Assembly: GCF_902148845.1 (NCBI RefSeq)
Contig: NC_043754.1
Span: 18,590,431 to 18,654,430 of the forward strand
Direction of reading: 5' to 3'
Origin: Salarias fasciatus
Taxonomy: Eukaryota; Chordata; Actinopteri; Blenniiformes; Blenniidae
DNA: 64,000 bases
Position numbers and translations under genes: made by a program. The notes beneath the pieces were generated by a model, which did no database searches, was not told the DNA's origin, and worked only from the letters and a program-made list of their open reading frames with translations. Each line of letters begins with the position of its first letter. Position 1 is the first letter of the stretch. Shown here in pieces: positions 12,660-26,127 of this stretch.

Positions 12660-15144
12660 GACACTTTCAAATTAGGCGAAACAACCATAAGCTTATTTCA
12701 TTGGTCTTCATCACACATTCGTGTTTATTCAACGGAAAATGCTGAAATGTTTCTAATGAAATAGCGGCGGATGAGTCCAACACAAGGCTGAAAAATCCAA
12801 ACATCCACTGTGAACATGGGTGATTAACAGATCATTATCATTTCAATCACATATGAACCAGTTTTCAATTGAAATTATTCCGAATTTTAAGCTACACAAT
12901 ATCACATGCATGCATATTGATGAAAATTGGAGACATGAGTCATTTTAGTTAAACTAACCGTCATAACACTCCTGTAGTAGTTCTTGTGGTAGATGTTTAT
13001 TACAATCTACTAAAAGGACTGCCATGAATTTTTTAACAGACATTAATGGTCCTCAGGAGAGAAACTTGTCTTTTTTTACTATCATTACTTTCAGTATATG
13101 ATGCTTCAGAGTTTCATTTAGTGCCACTGCATCAAAATCGATAAAACACGCAAATGACAGATGCTCCTCTGAACTTCTCACTGCTTAAAATTACCAACTA
13201 TAGATACAAAACATTCAAAAGTTTGACATCCTAACAGGTGATAAACATGATCGTTTTGCTCTCAGACCTGTCACTGAATCACACGACTCATCCACTCATT
13301 GGCTTAAACTCGCGACGCCTTAGCCAATTACTTCTAAGTTCGGTATCTGTCTTAACGAGAGCAGGATCACACGCTGCCTGGACGCCTTTGCTGCAGAAAT
13401 GAGAGCCGTGCTCGTACCTGCTGATGGGAACTCAGTTTCTATTGAGATTCATAGATGAAGCACACCGTACACCAGAGTGTTTTCTACGGTACCTGCCAGT
13501 TGCCTTGCGCTACACAGCTGCCTTCGTGTGCTGATGAAATAACCTCACAACGATTTCCACCTCCCAGAGCGCAGTAGTGGCTACAAGATCAATGTGTCCA
13601 CCTCTCAGACAGAGTTCATGACCCTTCCAGTGCTGATGGTGAGCTTGGCAGCTTTGAGCCCGGCTCTGTTTGCCCACACCGCCCCAGCAGCATCTCTCCA
13701 TCCCACAGCAGGCGTTTTCACTGCAAGTGTTGCAGAGTATTGAGTCAATATCAGGAGTCCACCGCTGCCGCTGGACGACTTCCAAGCGTCTGGTTATTGC
13801 TCTATGCTGCTGCTGTCATGAGCTGAATACAAGTCAGATTTGGTGCGAGGTTCAGCCCTTTTGATATATCTGCGCCTGTAGTCGTTCTCAGAAGAGAATG
13901 ATGTGCAGAGAACGGTGAGGGGAAAAAAAAAGAGAAAAATACCTCTGCTTGTTCGAAAGTTGTTTTCATTTTTTTTTTAATAATTTCCTCCATAATAATA
14001 ATCTTACTTTCATCTGAGGTCAGTTAAACCCGTTGTCTCCTCAGGACCTTATTTCAGCCACTGTGGAGCCAAGAGAGGGAAACTGATCTCTGTCCTGCAT
14101 TCATTCATGACAAGCATCTCACGTTACACACTCAGGGCTCCACTTAGCAGTCCGTCCCTTTTCTTTCCTTTGCAATCAATTCTACAATCATCAATAATGT
14201 CAAGAATATTTCAAAACACATAACGTGAACAAAAGACCGAGGGATTAGAGACAATCTGACATCCTGGAGCGCTCCACGATAAAACGCCGGCGTATAGATT
14301 GATTTCTAAATCTATTTTAATCCTAATCACATCAGCCAAGTTTGCCCTGCCTTTTCAGCCTTTACATGACCTTTGAAATTAGACTCTGGACCATTTTAAA
14401 CTGAAAAGGATGATCCCATGTAAATACACTGGACTGTTATATCTAGCACAGGAATGTGACTGTTTGCCTGAGCTCCCCACCTCCTCTTCCTCCTTCTACC
14501 ATCTCTCGTCTCTGTGCAACTGACTGGATATATAGAGTAGCGGATGTCTGCACGGCATATTATAAGTGTTTTTGCTGTTGTTGCATGACATTACTGTTTA
14601 GACAAGATCATAATGTCACACTGTAAATATAAAAGAAGGAGCAAAAACCTTTGTGAGATTCTCAGTGAATTAAATTGTGAAGGAATGCTGTTTAAACATG
14701 TCTGCTTCATACAATCTTGTCGTTGTGTGTTAATGTGCAGGTGTGTGTGTGTATATGTGTGTGTGGAAAGCTAACCCATCCACCTGTGTGTCTGTCCTGT
14801 ATAATTGATGAGCTCCATATCACCGTGTCATTCTAGCCCTGCGGGAGAAAGAAGGAGGGATGGAGGGATGAAGAGAAAGGAAAAACACATGAATTATTAA
14901 ACCTAAATCAGTTTAGTGACCCTCCATCCCTTCCTACTCTCAGTCCCACAAAGTCAGTGCCTTCAGCTGGAGACTCAAAGAAACCTGTGGATCAGAGAAA
15001 AGAAGGACAAAATGGTTGGACGCATGAGGGAGTCAGCAATGAGGAGCAGTTTTCCTGAGGATCAATAACTGGACCTTTTGATCGGAGCATATGTTTTTTC
15101 AAGCGGCCTAAAGAGGTTGTTGGACTCAGAATCATCATGATACC
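12660..15144. other. Intergenic region between the nectin-like and VSIG10L2-like genes
   Basis: No exon, RNA gene or recognisable transposon was found. Short open frames on both strands (for example around 13510-13860) lack any family motif. The last 200-300 bp probably include the VSIG10L2-like promoter and 5' UTR. Confidence 0.5.
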
Positions 15145-18100
15145 ATGGTGGCCCAAATGCTAGGGCTGGCCTTTTTATATCTCACTACCAGTGTGGACAT
15201 TACTCATGGTAAGGGCTGAACTGAGTTTTCAGGAACACCACTTTGAAACTTGCTGTGTTGGACCATTAAAGACAGACTGATAGAAGCTTGAAAATATACA
15301 TGCAAGTGGCAAATTTACCAAATATATTCACATTTATTACAACATCAAGCTGTTTGGTGGACAAAAACTTAATATCTTTCGCATCTTTTGCTCTATTTTT
15401 TACGACCAAAAATGTGTGTGCAAGTGAAACAAATTCTGATTGAAAATGTAATTATTTCGTATATCTACACTCATGTCTGATTTTAAATGTTTCAAACATT
15501 TCTAAATTGCTGTTGTACTTACTATAGCTTACATTAAAAATGAAAAAAAGAAAATCATCTAACTTCAAATATTTCAGCTTATGTGGGATAAGCCAAAAGC
15601 AAATGAAAGTTTCACAGTTTGAAATAAATTATGAGAATAATGAAAAACTAAATGTTAGTACGACAATTTATTGATGTGAACCCATATGATGCGACAAAAA
15701 AAACAGAATGACAAAAGTCTATTTGTATTTTCATCATTATGCCTTAATCATACGTGCAACTTAAAGGACATTCAGTAGAGCTACCAAAGAGCCAAAGAAT
15801 GTTCAGACGTTCATTAAATAAAACAGTAATTTTCTGACTGTTTTTGCTCATATCTTGTTGTAACCCACCATTTACAACAATGCACCTAAAATTCACTTGT
15901 CTATATGTTGTGTATCTGCTACCTAACAGGAATGCTGTAAATTCCAGAATCAGTTTTAGTTTCAGTGAGAGAAGATTAGGAAATAAACATGTGTGCAACA
16001 AGGGAAACAGATAAGGAATAAAAAAATAACATTTAGGTAAAAAGAAATTTTAAAAAAGGTAGAATTCGTTTGCAGGGCCGGCTCTGGGCATAGGCAAACT
16101 AGACGGCCGCCTAGGGCGCCACGTCCCGAGGGGGGCGCCGCGGTCGTACAAGGGGCGCCACGACGCTCTGTGTTCCGTGTGCCCCGCTGTGCAGCGGCCC
16201 GACGCACTGCGCTCCTCGTCCTTGGCGCTGCCCGGCACTGATCGGTATTGTTCGGCATCGCTCCTCAGCGCCCCCCCCCCCCCGCTCAACAAATGTCGGG
16301 ACCGCTCGAAAAACACGCTCCCAAGGGGTGCTCGTCTCGGTCTCGCCTAGGGCGCCTCTGAAGCCCGGGCCGGCCCTGTTCGTTTGTCATGCAATGCTTG
16401 AGACTTGCAGAGTAATCAATCCTGCAACTCAACCCCCGGGAGTACACGCAACACCGTCATCTTCTTTTCCGTGGCGGCCACACACGTGAACATATATTCA
16501 CATGCACGTCTCCTCTCTCCTTCAGCTGTCGATATCAAGCACAATGGGGAGGTGGTGTACCAGAACACCAGCGTGTTCGGGGTGCTGGGCAGAGCGGTGA
16601 TCCTGGAGTGCGGCCCTTCCGTGCCGGACATGTACATCTGGGGCTTCACCAGGCCTGGAACTGAAGCCATGAGAGTTGTAGTGTATAACTTGGGGAAAGG
16701 ACCAAAAATCCAGAAACTGGCGAAAACTCTGGGACAGCTGAGCACGATCTCGAACAGTGCGGCCTTGAACATTGATAGGCTGCCGCTGGCTGCTCACGGC
16801 TTGTTCACCTGCCAGGCCCTGTACGACCTGGAAGACGCAGAACCTGTGCTCTATTTCTACTACGTACAACTCGTTGTCCGAGGTAAGACATCCAGCACAC
16901 AAAAGTATGTTCCATCCTCAAGCAGGGGCGTAGCCACAGCACTATGCCTACTAAACTTCTGCACTTAATTAAACTAAAATGCAAGCATATTCCGTGTGTG
17001 AACACACCTGCTCGTGTGTCTCGGTCGCAGTCCCCGTCAGCAAGCCTCACCTCCTGGTGAGCGACGCCTCCCCGGTGGAGGGCTCCACCATGTGGATGCG
17101 CTGCAGCCTGGATAACGGGACCGGGCCCATACAGTACGTCTGGCAGCACGAAACCCGCCAGGGCAACGTCACCACCTTCGCCCGGGGCGACGGCAACCTC
17201 ATCAACATCACCGACGTCAGCCGAAACCACTCCGGCTGGTACCGCTGCGTGGCCAGCAACACGGTGAACCGCGAGACGTCCAACCGCCTGTGGCTGGACA
17301 CCATCTGTAAGGGCTTTGAGTGAAGTTGCACCACTTTTAAACTTATCCCTAAACCATTTCATTTTCAGAGGGTACGTTTTCTGTTGCCGTCAGTTCACCT
17401 CCACAGTATGTCTAATAGGCGTTCGCTGCTTCGTGTTTTCTCTCCTCAGTTGGACCAGATGTGCCAGAAATAAACGTGACTCCATACAGTATAACCGAAC
17501 GGGGATATTCGGCACTGGAGAGGGAGACCGTCTCCCTTCTGTGTCAAGCCCAGTCCAACCCAGCCAGTCAGTACGTCTGGTACTACAACAACACCCAAGT
17601 CAACAGTGGGCCGCACTACACCATCACCAAGGTTCTCCGCATGCACACCGGCGACTACGCCTGCTTGGCGCAGAACACCTACCTCAACACTCGCTCCAAA
17701 AAAACCATCAGCCTGACTGTCTACTGTGAGTGTGACCTCTGACCTCAGACTGCTTCAGCCACCTGTCTGTTAAACCATGAGCTTGACCCTGGCCGACACT
17801 TCTCGGTCTTGTTAGAGAAAATCACAAAGAGACGCAGTTAAAGTTTTCTCATTTGTGATTTTCATGACAAGACAAGTCTTTGGTTATCACTCATTGCTAT
17901 TAGCTTTGAGTCTCTTGCTAGAAAACTTTCTCAGTCATTTCACTTTCAAATAATCACTCTTTGCTGTGCAACACAGAAAACCTCCTTCGCTTCTTATGTT
18001 TTCTTTTTTTCTGTACACCAGTTATCCACACAAAGTACACATAGAAGCTACAATAGCACCTTCACACTTCACGTCCACACAGCAACACCCAGACACACAC

Positions 18101-21100
18101 AGCAGAGTTTGGAAGTCCTGCAGAGCTTTTCTCCTGTTGGGACCATTGGGGAAGTTGATGGACTCTCCTGAAGGTACCTTGCTGTGATATCAGCCGTGGC
18201 AAGCGTTGGTTGGCTCCAGAGCTGGTGCTTGTCATTAGTTATCCGAGCATCTTGTCACTCTGATGTTTGATGCACATTTCATCTTCTCTGATACAGATGA
18301 AATGGTGCACAGATAATATTTTGAATACTCGCACCACAGGAACTCTCTGTGGCCCTAATGACCTCATGTAGCCTCCAGTTTGCACTTTACTACCTTGTTA
18401 CTCTGTATTTTATCGCCGCAGATCCCCCCGATGGCTCCCCCTCCTGCTCTGTGGAGCCGGCTTTGAATCACTCCTCTCTGAGGCTGCTCTGCTCCTGGCC
18501 AGGAGGATTTCCCGCCCCTTCCCTCCAGTGGACTGGAGCCTTGGTGCACGCGCAGGAAGATGATGCTGACAAAGGGCAGCAAAGCAACCCAGTCACCAGC
18601 GCTGCTATGCTGCTGCCCTCTGGAGGCTTGACTTCTAACAACAGCTTGTTTACATGCGCCGGCTCCCATCGTGCCCTGAAACAACCTGCAGAGTGCAGCA
18701 CCCGCACATGTGAGTGCAGAAATCCCAACAAAGATTAACATTGCTTGCATATCGGTTATCTAAACCTTTTACACTTTTCATCCACCAGACATCCCCCCTG
18801 CTGAGCCTGTGTGTTTTGCTTACGTTACTCACAAAGAGTATCTGATGCTGTCTTGCTCCTGGGACGGAGGGGCCCCAAAAGCCCTGGTGTGGTGGGAGGG
18901 CCCAGGCGGCCTGAGCAAAGGTGGCGAGGAAAACTCCAACATTCTTGTTCTCCGCTACGGCACGGCGCGCAATGGGAAACCATACACCTGCCACGCCAAG
19001 CACCCACTTCTAGTCCGCCCCAAGACCTGCAACCTCACTCTGGGTCTGTGATCCGTCTCAGCATCAGCAAACGCCAACATTTAATTTGCAACATTAATGA
19101 ATGGAACATTCTCTCAAACAGAGGCGCCCGTGCTGTTCACACAGCGCAGAGTCGTGTCTGTGTACGAGGGCAGCGATGTGCAGCTCACCTGCAGCCTGCG
19201 AGCCAACTACCTTCCCTCCAATGAAATCACCTGGTTCAACAACCAGGGCGTCAACATCCGGGACACCTCCAAGTACAGGCTGCTGCGGACCTCCGCATGG
19301 GCCAATCTGACTGTGAGAGACACCGACGAGGCTCAGGACAGTGGTGAATACAGGTGCACTACCCACAATGCAGTGGGGGGAACCGACATCAACGTCACCT
19401 TAGTGGTTAAGAGTAAGATACCGTTCACAAAACTTAAAGGTGCTGTAGGCAGGATTTTGCTAGTCAATGCTAATTTTTCTGTGTTTTCTTTGGATTAAAT
19501 GTTAGAGTATCCATTGATAATCCTTTAGGAGTGTAGCATAATTGCACCACAGGCGCAGCATTTCCATCTGTCTCTGTTCTGAGCTGAAAAGGAATCTGGA
19601 CAGCTCCAGGTATCTTTGACCAATCAGAAGAGCCCATGAGGCTCTAACCGTGATTGGTCGAGGGGCGTTCGTCGCACATTCTTGTGGGAGGGGCTTAACT
19701 TGCGTAAGGGCATAATGTCAGAGAAAACAGGACAGGATTGGCTGTGCTGGGTTTGAAATCACCATCTTAGATGGGTCAAATCGCGGAGATGCAGAATCCT
19801 GCCTACAGCACCTTTAACATTAGTTGTTTGGCTTATAAATATAAGCAGCTGCAGAGACGGAAGAGAGTATTTCTGTTTGCTGTGCCTCTCTTTCAGGGTA
19901 CCCCATGCCACCCAACGCCACCCTGATCAGGGTGGTGTACAACAGCCAGCAGCGCAACGAGGTGGAGCTGGAGTGGCGGGTGGAGAACGAGGAGCTGGGA
20001 GAATGGACGGGCTTTGTGCTGGAGCACCGATGGGTGTCGGAGCGGCCGGGGAGGAGGGACAGCAGGAATGAGTCTGAGGGGCAGGGGGAGGAGAGGATCA
20101 GTCCTCCAGCCTGGAACCACATCTTCGTCCAGGATCCGAATGTCAGGATTCACATAGTGGGGAGACTGACACCGACTGTCAAGTACCAGTTCCGCATCAG
20201 ACCGGTTAACCACCGCACCATTGGACACCCGTCTGCAGCGAAGACTCCAGGTAGAGTTAGAGAGTGATGGAAATAGTTAAAAAAAAAACTAAGATTGGTA
20301 AAATAGACAAAGGTAGAAAAAGTTGAGTTTTATTTAAAGATGACAGGTGAGTTAGGAGACCTGATGATGATGTTATACTACAATCTAACATTTGTGCTTT
20401 TTTTTTTTTTTTCGCCCACTTAGGTGAAAGACTCATACACACCCAAGAATCACATATAAACAAGCACACACAGCTCACATCTTCAACTTCCTTCCTCTGT
20501 GTCTTCTTCGTTTTCCCCCCTGCTCTATCCTGAGTGTTTCTTCTTGGAAACTTGTTCTGCTTGTGATCATTTTATAGTTACTTTGGACCATTTCAAAGAA
20601 GTTAGTCGATTGTTTGGGTAGTGTAAAGGGTCTTCATCAAGTGTCAGAGGTTTCAACTCATGTGCTGTTGATTTCATGGGTAGTTTACAAGTTGATTTAT
20701 CACAAAACACATCGTATTAGGATGTGTGTACGTACGGCAGAGGGTACCTTCTCTAACAGCACTGAATGGGTTGAGAACCACCCGAGACGCTGATAGAATG
20801 TGACCGCCGTGTGGTTGAGGTGTACTATTATGCAAAGTGTAACTGTGATGTGTTTCAGCGGAACCACGCTCCAATCTGTACCCTGCTGTGATTGGAGCGG
20901 CGATTGGCGGGATGCTCTTCGCAGCCATTCTCACGGTGCTGCTGCTCATCTTCATAATCCGCAATCGCAACAGCAATCCCAGTGAGTCCCATGCAAAGTA
21001 TACATTCTGCTGACTTATGGAATCGATTTGTGTAAGATCAGTTTATATTAATGTTCTGTCCTCCTCAGGGCTCCATGACATGCTGTTTGGCTCGTGAGTA

Positions 21101-21628
21101 TTCATATATTCGATTTGTTTGTGTTAATGTACCAAAAATATAAATTAAAAATGTAGGCCTATTTTAGATGTTTGAGATTTGATTCAAACATTAACTTTTT
21201 TGATGTTTGATGTTGCCTCTATCTAATCATCTGTATCAACCAGCTTTCCATCCTTTCGGTGTTTCAGGCAGTTCAGTCAGTCGAGAGAAAACATAAATTT
21301 CCCAGAGGACGACGTCCACGGCTCGAACGGAGAACAGATCGGTGAATCGTCCAGTCCAGGCAAGACACATTTCCAGAGCACAATCGGTCTCAGTCACGTC
21401 ATGTTTGAAGTGCCAGCATGTTATTGTATTAAACCAACTGCACCATGAAACCCGTCGGCAGATCGTGAAACTGAAACTTGACGTTGGTCTCTTCCAGGTC
21501 CAAGCATTTTACCCCGCGCTGCCTCGCCCTTCACCTCACCCCCGAGCGTCACCCCCAGCGCCCCTCCGCTCGAAGACGATAACGAGCCTGTTAACGTCAC
21601 CATCACTGTCCAAACTACCGGCTCTTAA
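15145..21628 (+). CDS. vsig10l2: VSIG10L2-like membrane protein (six Ig-like domains + FN3 + TM)
   Basis: Type I Ig-superfamily membrane protein of unknown function. Coding exons: 15145-15208, 16526-16882, 17031-17306, 17450-17725, 18422-18709, 18789-19043, 19122-19412, 19897-20250, 20859-20981, 21069-21093, 21268-21341 (or to 21359) and 21498-21628, giving 837 or 843 aa. Signal peptide 1-21, N-terminal V-like domain (22-140), five further Ig-like domains of one exon each (about 141-602), a fibronectin III-like domain (603-720; ELEWRVENEEL, VKYQFRIRPVN), one TM helix (about 728-750), and a short Pro/Ser tail ending TVQTTGS. All domain exons are phase 1-1, the usual design for Ig/FN3 modules. 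The name rests on domain order and its place beside chek1, and could be a related VSIG10-type protein. It is convergent with chek1. Its last exon was copied in the downstream duplication. Confidence 0.72.
16073..16378 (+). mobile_element. hAT-type MITE in VSIG10L2 intron 1
   Basis: GC-rich 306-bp element beginning CAGGGCCGG and ending CCGGCCCTG, flanked by a perfect 8-bp target duplication TTCGTTTG (16065-16072 and 16379-16386). Termini and 8-bp duplication fit hAT. It contains a poly-C run and no transposase. A related copy in opposite orientation lies at 43963-44220. Confidence 0.88.
19438..19813. mobile_element. TTAA-flanked MITE in VSIG10L2 intron 7
   Basis: About 376 bp with near-perfect terminal inverted repeats (AGGTGCTGTAGGCAGGATT at the left, its complement at the right) and TTAA on both sides (19434-19437, 19814-19817). 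A TTAA target site suggests piggyBac-type mobilisation. No coding capacity. Confidence 0.85.
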
Positions 21629-21967
21629 TCATCCCTTCTGCGTCGACGCATTGGTTCATCAGTAGTTGTAGTCTTTTTTTTTTGTCTCAACTCAGCTGCA
21701 ATGGCTGCTACTACATACTCCACAGTCATTTCAAACCTGGACAGAGACAAACCAGTAATCTCTACACAGTAAAGCACATGATATGTTCACTGATAAGTCT
21801 AGTTTTTTTATTTCTCCCCGTCTTCAGCAAGGTAAAACAAAGAAGTGGGTCCAAAAAACTGAACATGTCAGATATAACAATGAAGTCTTGGTGTTGATTT
21901 CCACTGTGTGATTGTGATTGCATTACCTGAATCAAACCATTTAATGCCCAAAGAATGCCTTTAATAA

Positions 21968-21973
21968 TTTATT
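21968..21973 (-). terminator. Poly(A) signal of chek1 (minus-strand AATAAA)
   Basis: TTTATT on + reads AATAAA on -, about 305 nt past the chek1 stop codon. The VSIG10L2 stop at 21628 faces it, so the two 3' ends lie about 340 bp apart or overlap. Confidence 0.6.
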
Positions 21974-22277
21974 GTTAACACACAGTGCTTGACAACAACC
22001 TGACCTGTGAGAGCAGCCCACACACACACTCTTTGTTGAAAATGGACTCAGTTGAACGTCTTTCATCAAAACACATTTACTAAAAGAACAACTGCATAAT
22101 TTTAACGATCACATGAAGAAGACAAGTACGTGACTCAAGTTTTTACCTCTTAAACATCAAACTACAGTAAAAACAACAAAAAAATATGAGCTGCATGCAG
22201 CCGTGAACAGAACATATACAATGTACAGGTCTTCGCTTCAATGTCCGCTGCAGAGCGCGTTCGTTGGAGGCAGCCGC

Positions 22278-25200
22278 TCAGCTGAGGGGAAGCAAAATCT
22301 TCTGAGTGCTGACGATGTCGCCCAGCTTCTGTTTTATCTTCACAAAAAGGCGCTTGAACTCTAAACCATCGCCCTGGAGGAACACAGTGAGACAGACAGC
22401 TTCAGAACAAAAGGCGGGGGTTGAAGTCTGACGAGCTTTAACCGAGACGGCCGCTGTACTTTCAAACAGAACGTTTTTCGGAACTGAAAAGTTACCTTCG
22501 ACAGCCTGAAGTCCAGCATTACCCGCTGATTCATGTCCAGCAGATAAACTTTGAAGATGAGCTTGTTGTTGCGCTTGTCCAGCGTGCTCACCGTCACCTG
22601 CGCGGAAAAGAACACGTTATCAGAAACCAAAGAGTTCTGATGGATTATTATAGCAAGCAAAGGGAAATTTGGTAAATGTGAGCTGAAACCGATTCATGCT
22701 TGATTCGAATATTTCTGAAAACATGCGAGCAGCTGCTTGAAAGCCTCCAAATTCTGTGTGCGTTGGTTTGAATGTACCTGCTTGGTGCAGGTAAGTTTGA
22801 AGCCCAGTGCCAGGCCTTCACAAGTGTCTTTCAGGGAAGATAAGGAGGCCTCGGCATTGACTGTGGTAAAGAAACGCGTCATTCTTCGCACCAATCTCTG
22901 CCAGGGTGACTGTTGACAGAAAGAAAGACGGTTTTTGTGCAAAAAAGAACTGATATTAGAGTTGCTCAAATTGTAATAAAGATATAAATATATATTACTG
23001 GACAAAAAAAGAACAGCATCAGACCAGCACTGTACCGACTGTGGATTTACCTGGCTGGCTCCTGGCGTGCAGAGGAGCTGACTACCCAGTAACATGTGCT
23101 CCGGTTTGGTCGGCTGTGAGAAGCAAACCTGACTCCTGGGTTGAGCAATTAATAAGGCTTCTAGTCCGCCTGCAGCCAGATCAGGCTGAGAGCTGGAAAA
23201 CTGCATCCTGTCATCACTGCGAAGAGAAGAAAATGACCCCTCAGGTTGCAGCGGACAAAGAAACGAGGCTGACGTGAGACGAGAGAGACGGCGCTCGGAC
23301 CTGCTGGAGCGGGATGCGAGTCCCACATCAGATCGGAGAGGTTTGTTCCCCCCTGAGATCAAAGGATCCCTCACACCTGCAAAAAACACACAGACATCAG
23401 TCCTGTGGGGATACGCCATAATGTCACGATGGCTTTGGCACTCACCGTGAGTGAACCAGCGGTCTTTCTGTATGTCCGCAATGGAGATACGTGCATCTGG
23501 GCTCACTGTCAGTAATTTGGACAACAAACCTGATGGGAGAAGTGGAATACGGCGTCACAACAACTTCAAATTACAAGTAACGTGATTTTGGACTTACTAA
23601 GAGGCATCGGCTGTATTTTCTTCCAAGGAGTCAGGTATGTTTTCTTCTGAAGCCAGTCTGAATACTCCTGGCAGCTCTCAGTGGGCTGGTCCCACGGCAG
23701 CTCTGATAAGACAAGCAACATCCGCCTGACTGACAACATGTCACACACCCAACAACATCAGCAGCTTCAAACGTCTTCAACTTCAATCTGATAATTTGGG
23801 GAAACATTTCAATTCAGAAAGTTTCAAAGCTGCGCCATATTGCGGGATTACAGAGGAGCAGCGTTACCTCCGGCCAGCATGGCAGTGAGGACGATCCCAC
23901 AAGCCCAGATATCAGCAGGCTGAGCTTTGTACTCCGTCTGGCTGAGAAGCTCTGGAGCCACGTACGGCAAAGTTCCACAGAGTCGATTCAGGAGACGCTC
24001 GTTGCCTCGGAAGCGGAACACGGTGGCCAGGCCAAAGTCTGACAGCTTCAGGTCATCTGAAAAAGAAAAAGAAAAACCGCAAAAGATCACGATCAAGATA
24101 GTTGGAACAATTCAAGAGGAGTCGGTATCCTACCTTTGTCATTCAGCAAAATGTTTTCTGGTTTGATGTCTCTGTGGGTGATGCCAACACTGTGGAGGTA
24201 TTCCTGCAAAGGTGGAGAATTTAAACACGAGCAGGAAGAAAAGCTTGAAGTCACGCTGAGGTATGATTCGCTCACCACCGCCGATATCAGCTGCTGGAAA
24301 AACCTGTGAGCGTCCGTCTCCGACATCCCCACATCGGGCTCTAACCAGAAAGCAAAGGCAGAGAGGAGGCTTCAAAGGTCAAGGTGAAAAGAAAAAAAAC
24401 AAGTTTTCCAAGTGATACCAAGAAGTTGAACAAGAAAATGGAGATTTGTGTCATTTGTTCTACCGATTCTGTCAAACAGCTCTCCTCCCGAGCAGTACTC
24501 CAGGAAGAGGTAGACCGTCGGTCCTTCCTTCCGGTGGCCAAAAAAACGAACAATGTTGGGATGGCTGAGCATCTTCCGAGGCAAAAACATCAAACGGAGA
24601 CATGAGGATGACATTACAACACAAAAGACTGCTTGATCTGAACAGAGCTTGATGAGATAAGCAAATGAAGATTCCTCCATTATAAACTCACTAAAACCTT
24701 GCCTGAAAACTTTCAGTAGGATTGTATGCTTTCTACTAATGTTTTCTTCTTTAAATCAACATCGATCACTGCCATGGTGAGCAGTGCACCAGCTAACAGC
24801 AGTTTTACTGAAGGTAAAGCCGACCTACCTTGTGGATGCAAACTTCCTTCCTGACATTTTCATTGCAGTCTTTGGCCTGTGAGGTGTCGATCACCTTCAG
24901 AGCTACAGCTTCCTCCGTCTGTCTGTTTACCAGCAGCCTCACTCTGACAATGTAAACAAAAGGAATTCTCAGTAGGAACAACACAGATAAGCAAGGAGAG
25001 GTGAGTATTGTTTTATGCATTTGTTAAAATGGTGTCAGACTAATAACCACCGCAGCAGTCTGTATAAATAAAAAAAAATATTCATGATTTAATGTATTCA
25101 GTTTTACAGGCATCTTATGTTAATACATCCACACTGAGGCTGGAAACATTTTAAACTCAACAGCATTGTGATTCTCTAATTCTCATGCATTTGCCTGTTG

Positions 25201-25323
25201 TTGTGGAAACGAATGAATGTACAGTGCGCTGCTCTATAAATAAAAGAAGGACTCTTACTCTCCGTAGGCTCCTTCTCCCAGAGTCTGAACCACGTCCCAG
25301 TCCTGCACGAACGGGACCGCCAT
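22278..25323 (-). CDS. chek1: Checkpoint kinase 1 (Chk1), intact copy
   Basis: Serine/threonine kinase of the ATR DNA-damage checkpoint, acting in the nucleus on Cdc25 and other targets. Coding exons on -: 25323-25259, 24943-24829, 24572-24464, 24340-24276, 24203-24134, 24056-23868, 23702-23598, 23529-23446, 23376-23301, 23216-23051, 22909-22778, 22597-22496 and 22373-22278, giving 457 aa (human 476). Visible landmarks: Gly loop GEGAYGE, catalytic lysine in [33 protein letters not shown], the ATR-target SQ sites FSSSQPD and [10 protein letters not shown], and a C-terminal KA1-like regulatory domain ([35 protein letters not shown]). The 84-nt intron at 23300-23217 is open and in frame, so its retention would add 28 residues between kinase and SQ region. 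Divergent from factor B, convergent with VSIG10L2. E2F-like sites lie upstream. Confidence 0.97.
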
Positions 25324-25658
25324 GCTGCATCAGAAACACAACCTTACATCCACAACCTGTCACCACCCAATAATGACATCTTGAAATGACTTTTCTCGGC
25401 ACGTTAAGCTCCCTCAGATCACCATGTGGAGGCAGATATCTCTAAACCTGTCAGAGGTCGCTCTCGGAGGAGGAGACATGCAGTTAAATGTCACGATGCG
25501 CCGCAGGAGCCAGAAAAAAATAGTCGCAGAAAGTTAACCTGGTCTGTCTCACCCGCACAGCGTTTCTCCACAGCAGAGGTTTCCACATGAAGCTTTGAGC
25601 AAAGATTAACCAAACTCTTTCATCCGTCTGAGACTTCAAGAAGAAAACATGTAATGAA

Positions 25659-25726
25659 TTTGGCGCGGGAATGTTTTATCGATGTCACTTCCGCCCTGCT
25701 CGTCACTTCCTGTTTGGTTTGGCGCC
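25659..25726. promoter_or_regulatory. Pair of E2F-like sites upstream of chek1 (copy A)
   Basis: TTTGGCGCGG at 25659-25668 and TTTGGCGCC at 25718-25726 match the E2F consensus TTTSGCGC. Both lie about 340-400 bp upstream of the chek1 ATG. Mammalian CHEK1 is a known E2F target. Both sites are kept in copy B. Confidence 0.6.
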
Positions 25727-26127
25727 CTCTGCTGTCGAACATCAGAAACAACCACAGTCAACGCTGAAAACTGGGTGAAAACACATCCTGACCATTATGA
25801 CTCCGAAATGACACAGAATGAACACTTTCAGGGCCGAATAATGAATTAAAATCGATAGAGTTGAGGCTTTTACAAACATGGAAACTACAAGAGTAAAGGT
25901 CGCAGAGACCAAAAGCTGCTGAAGGCCTGCTCAGTGATCACCAGACTCATCAAACTGAAAATGCAGGTTTGCTGATAGATCCTTAAAAACTGACATTCTT
26001 GAATGAAACAAAAAGTGTATTGACCTTTGTGAACAACTTCAACTTTTTTTTTGAGAGGGGCATACATTGATCTGCTTTTATTGGTTCTATAGTTAATATT
26101 TACCAGGATGTTCTGGGTCCTGTCTCT

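Noticed and set aside
13510-13864. Opposed open frames of 91 and 64 codons in the intergenic region
   Set aside because: No start context, splice partners or known motif. Likely chance.
22694-23527. Single 277-codon minus-strand frame across chek1
   Set aside because: It reads through introns. Splice sites and the human protein show separate exons, with only the 84-nt intron plausibly retained.
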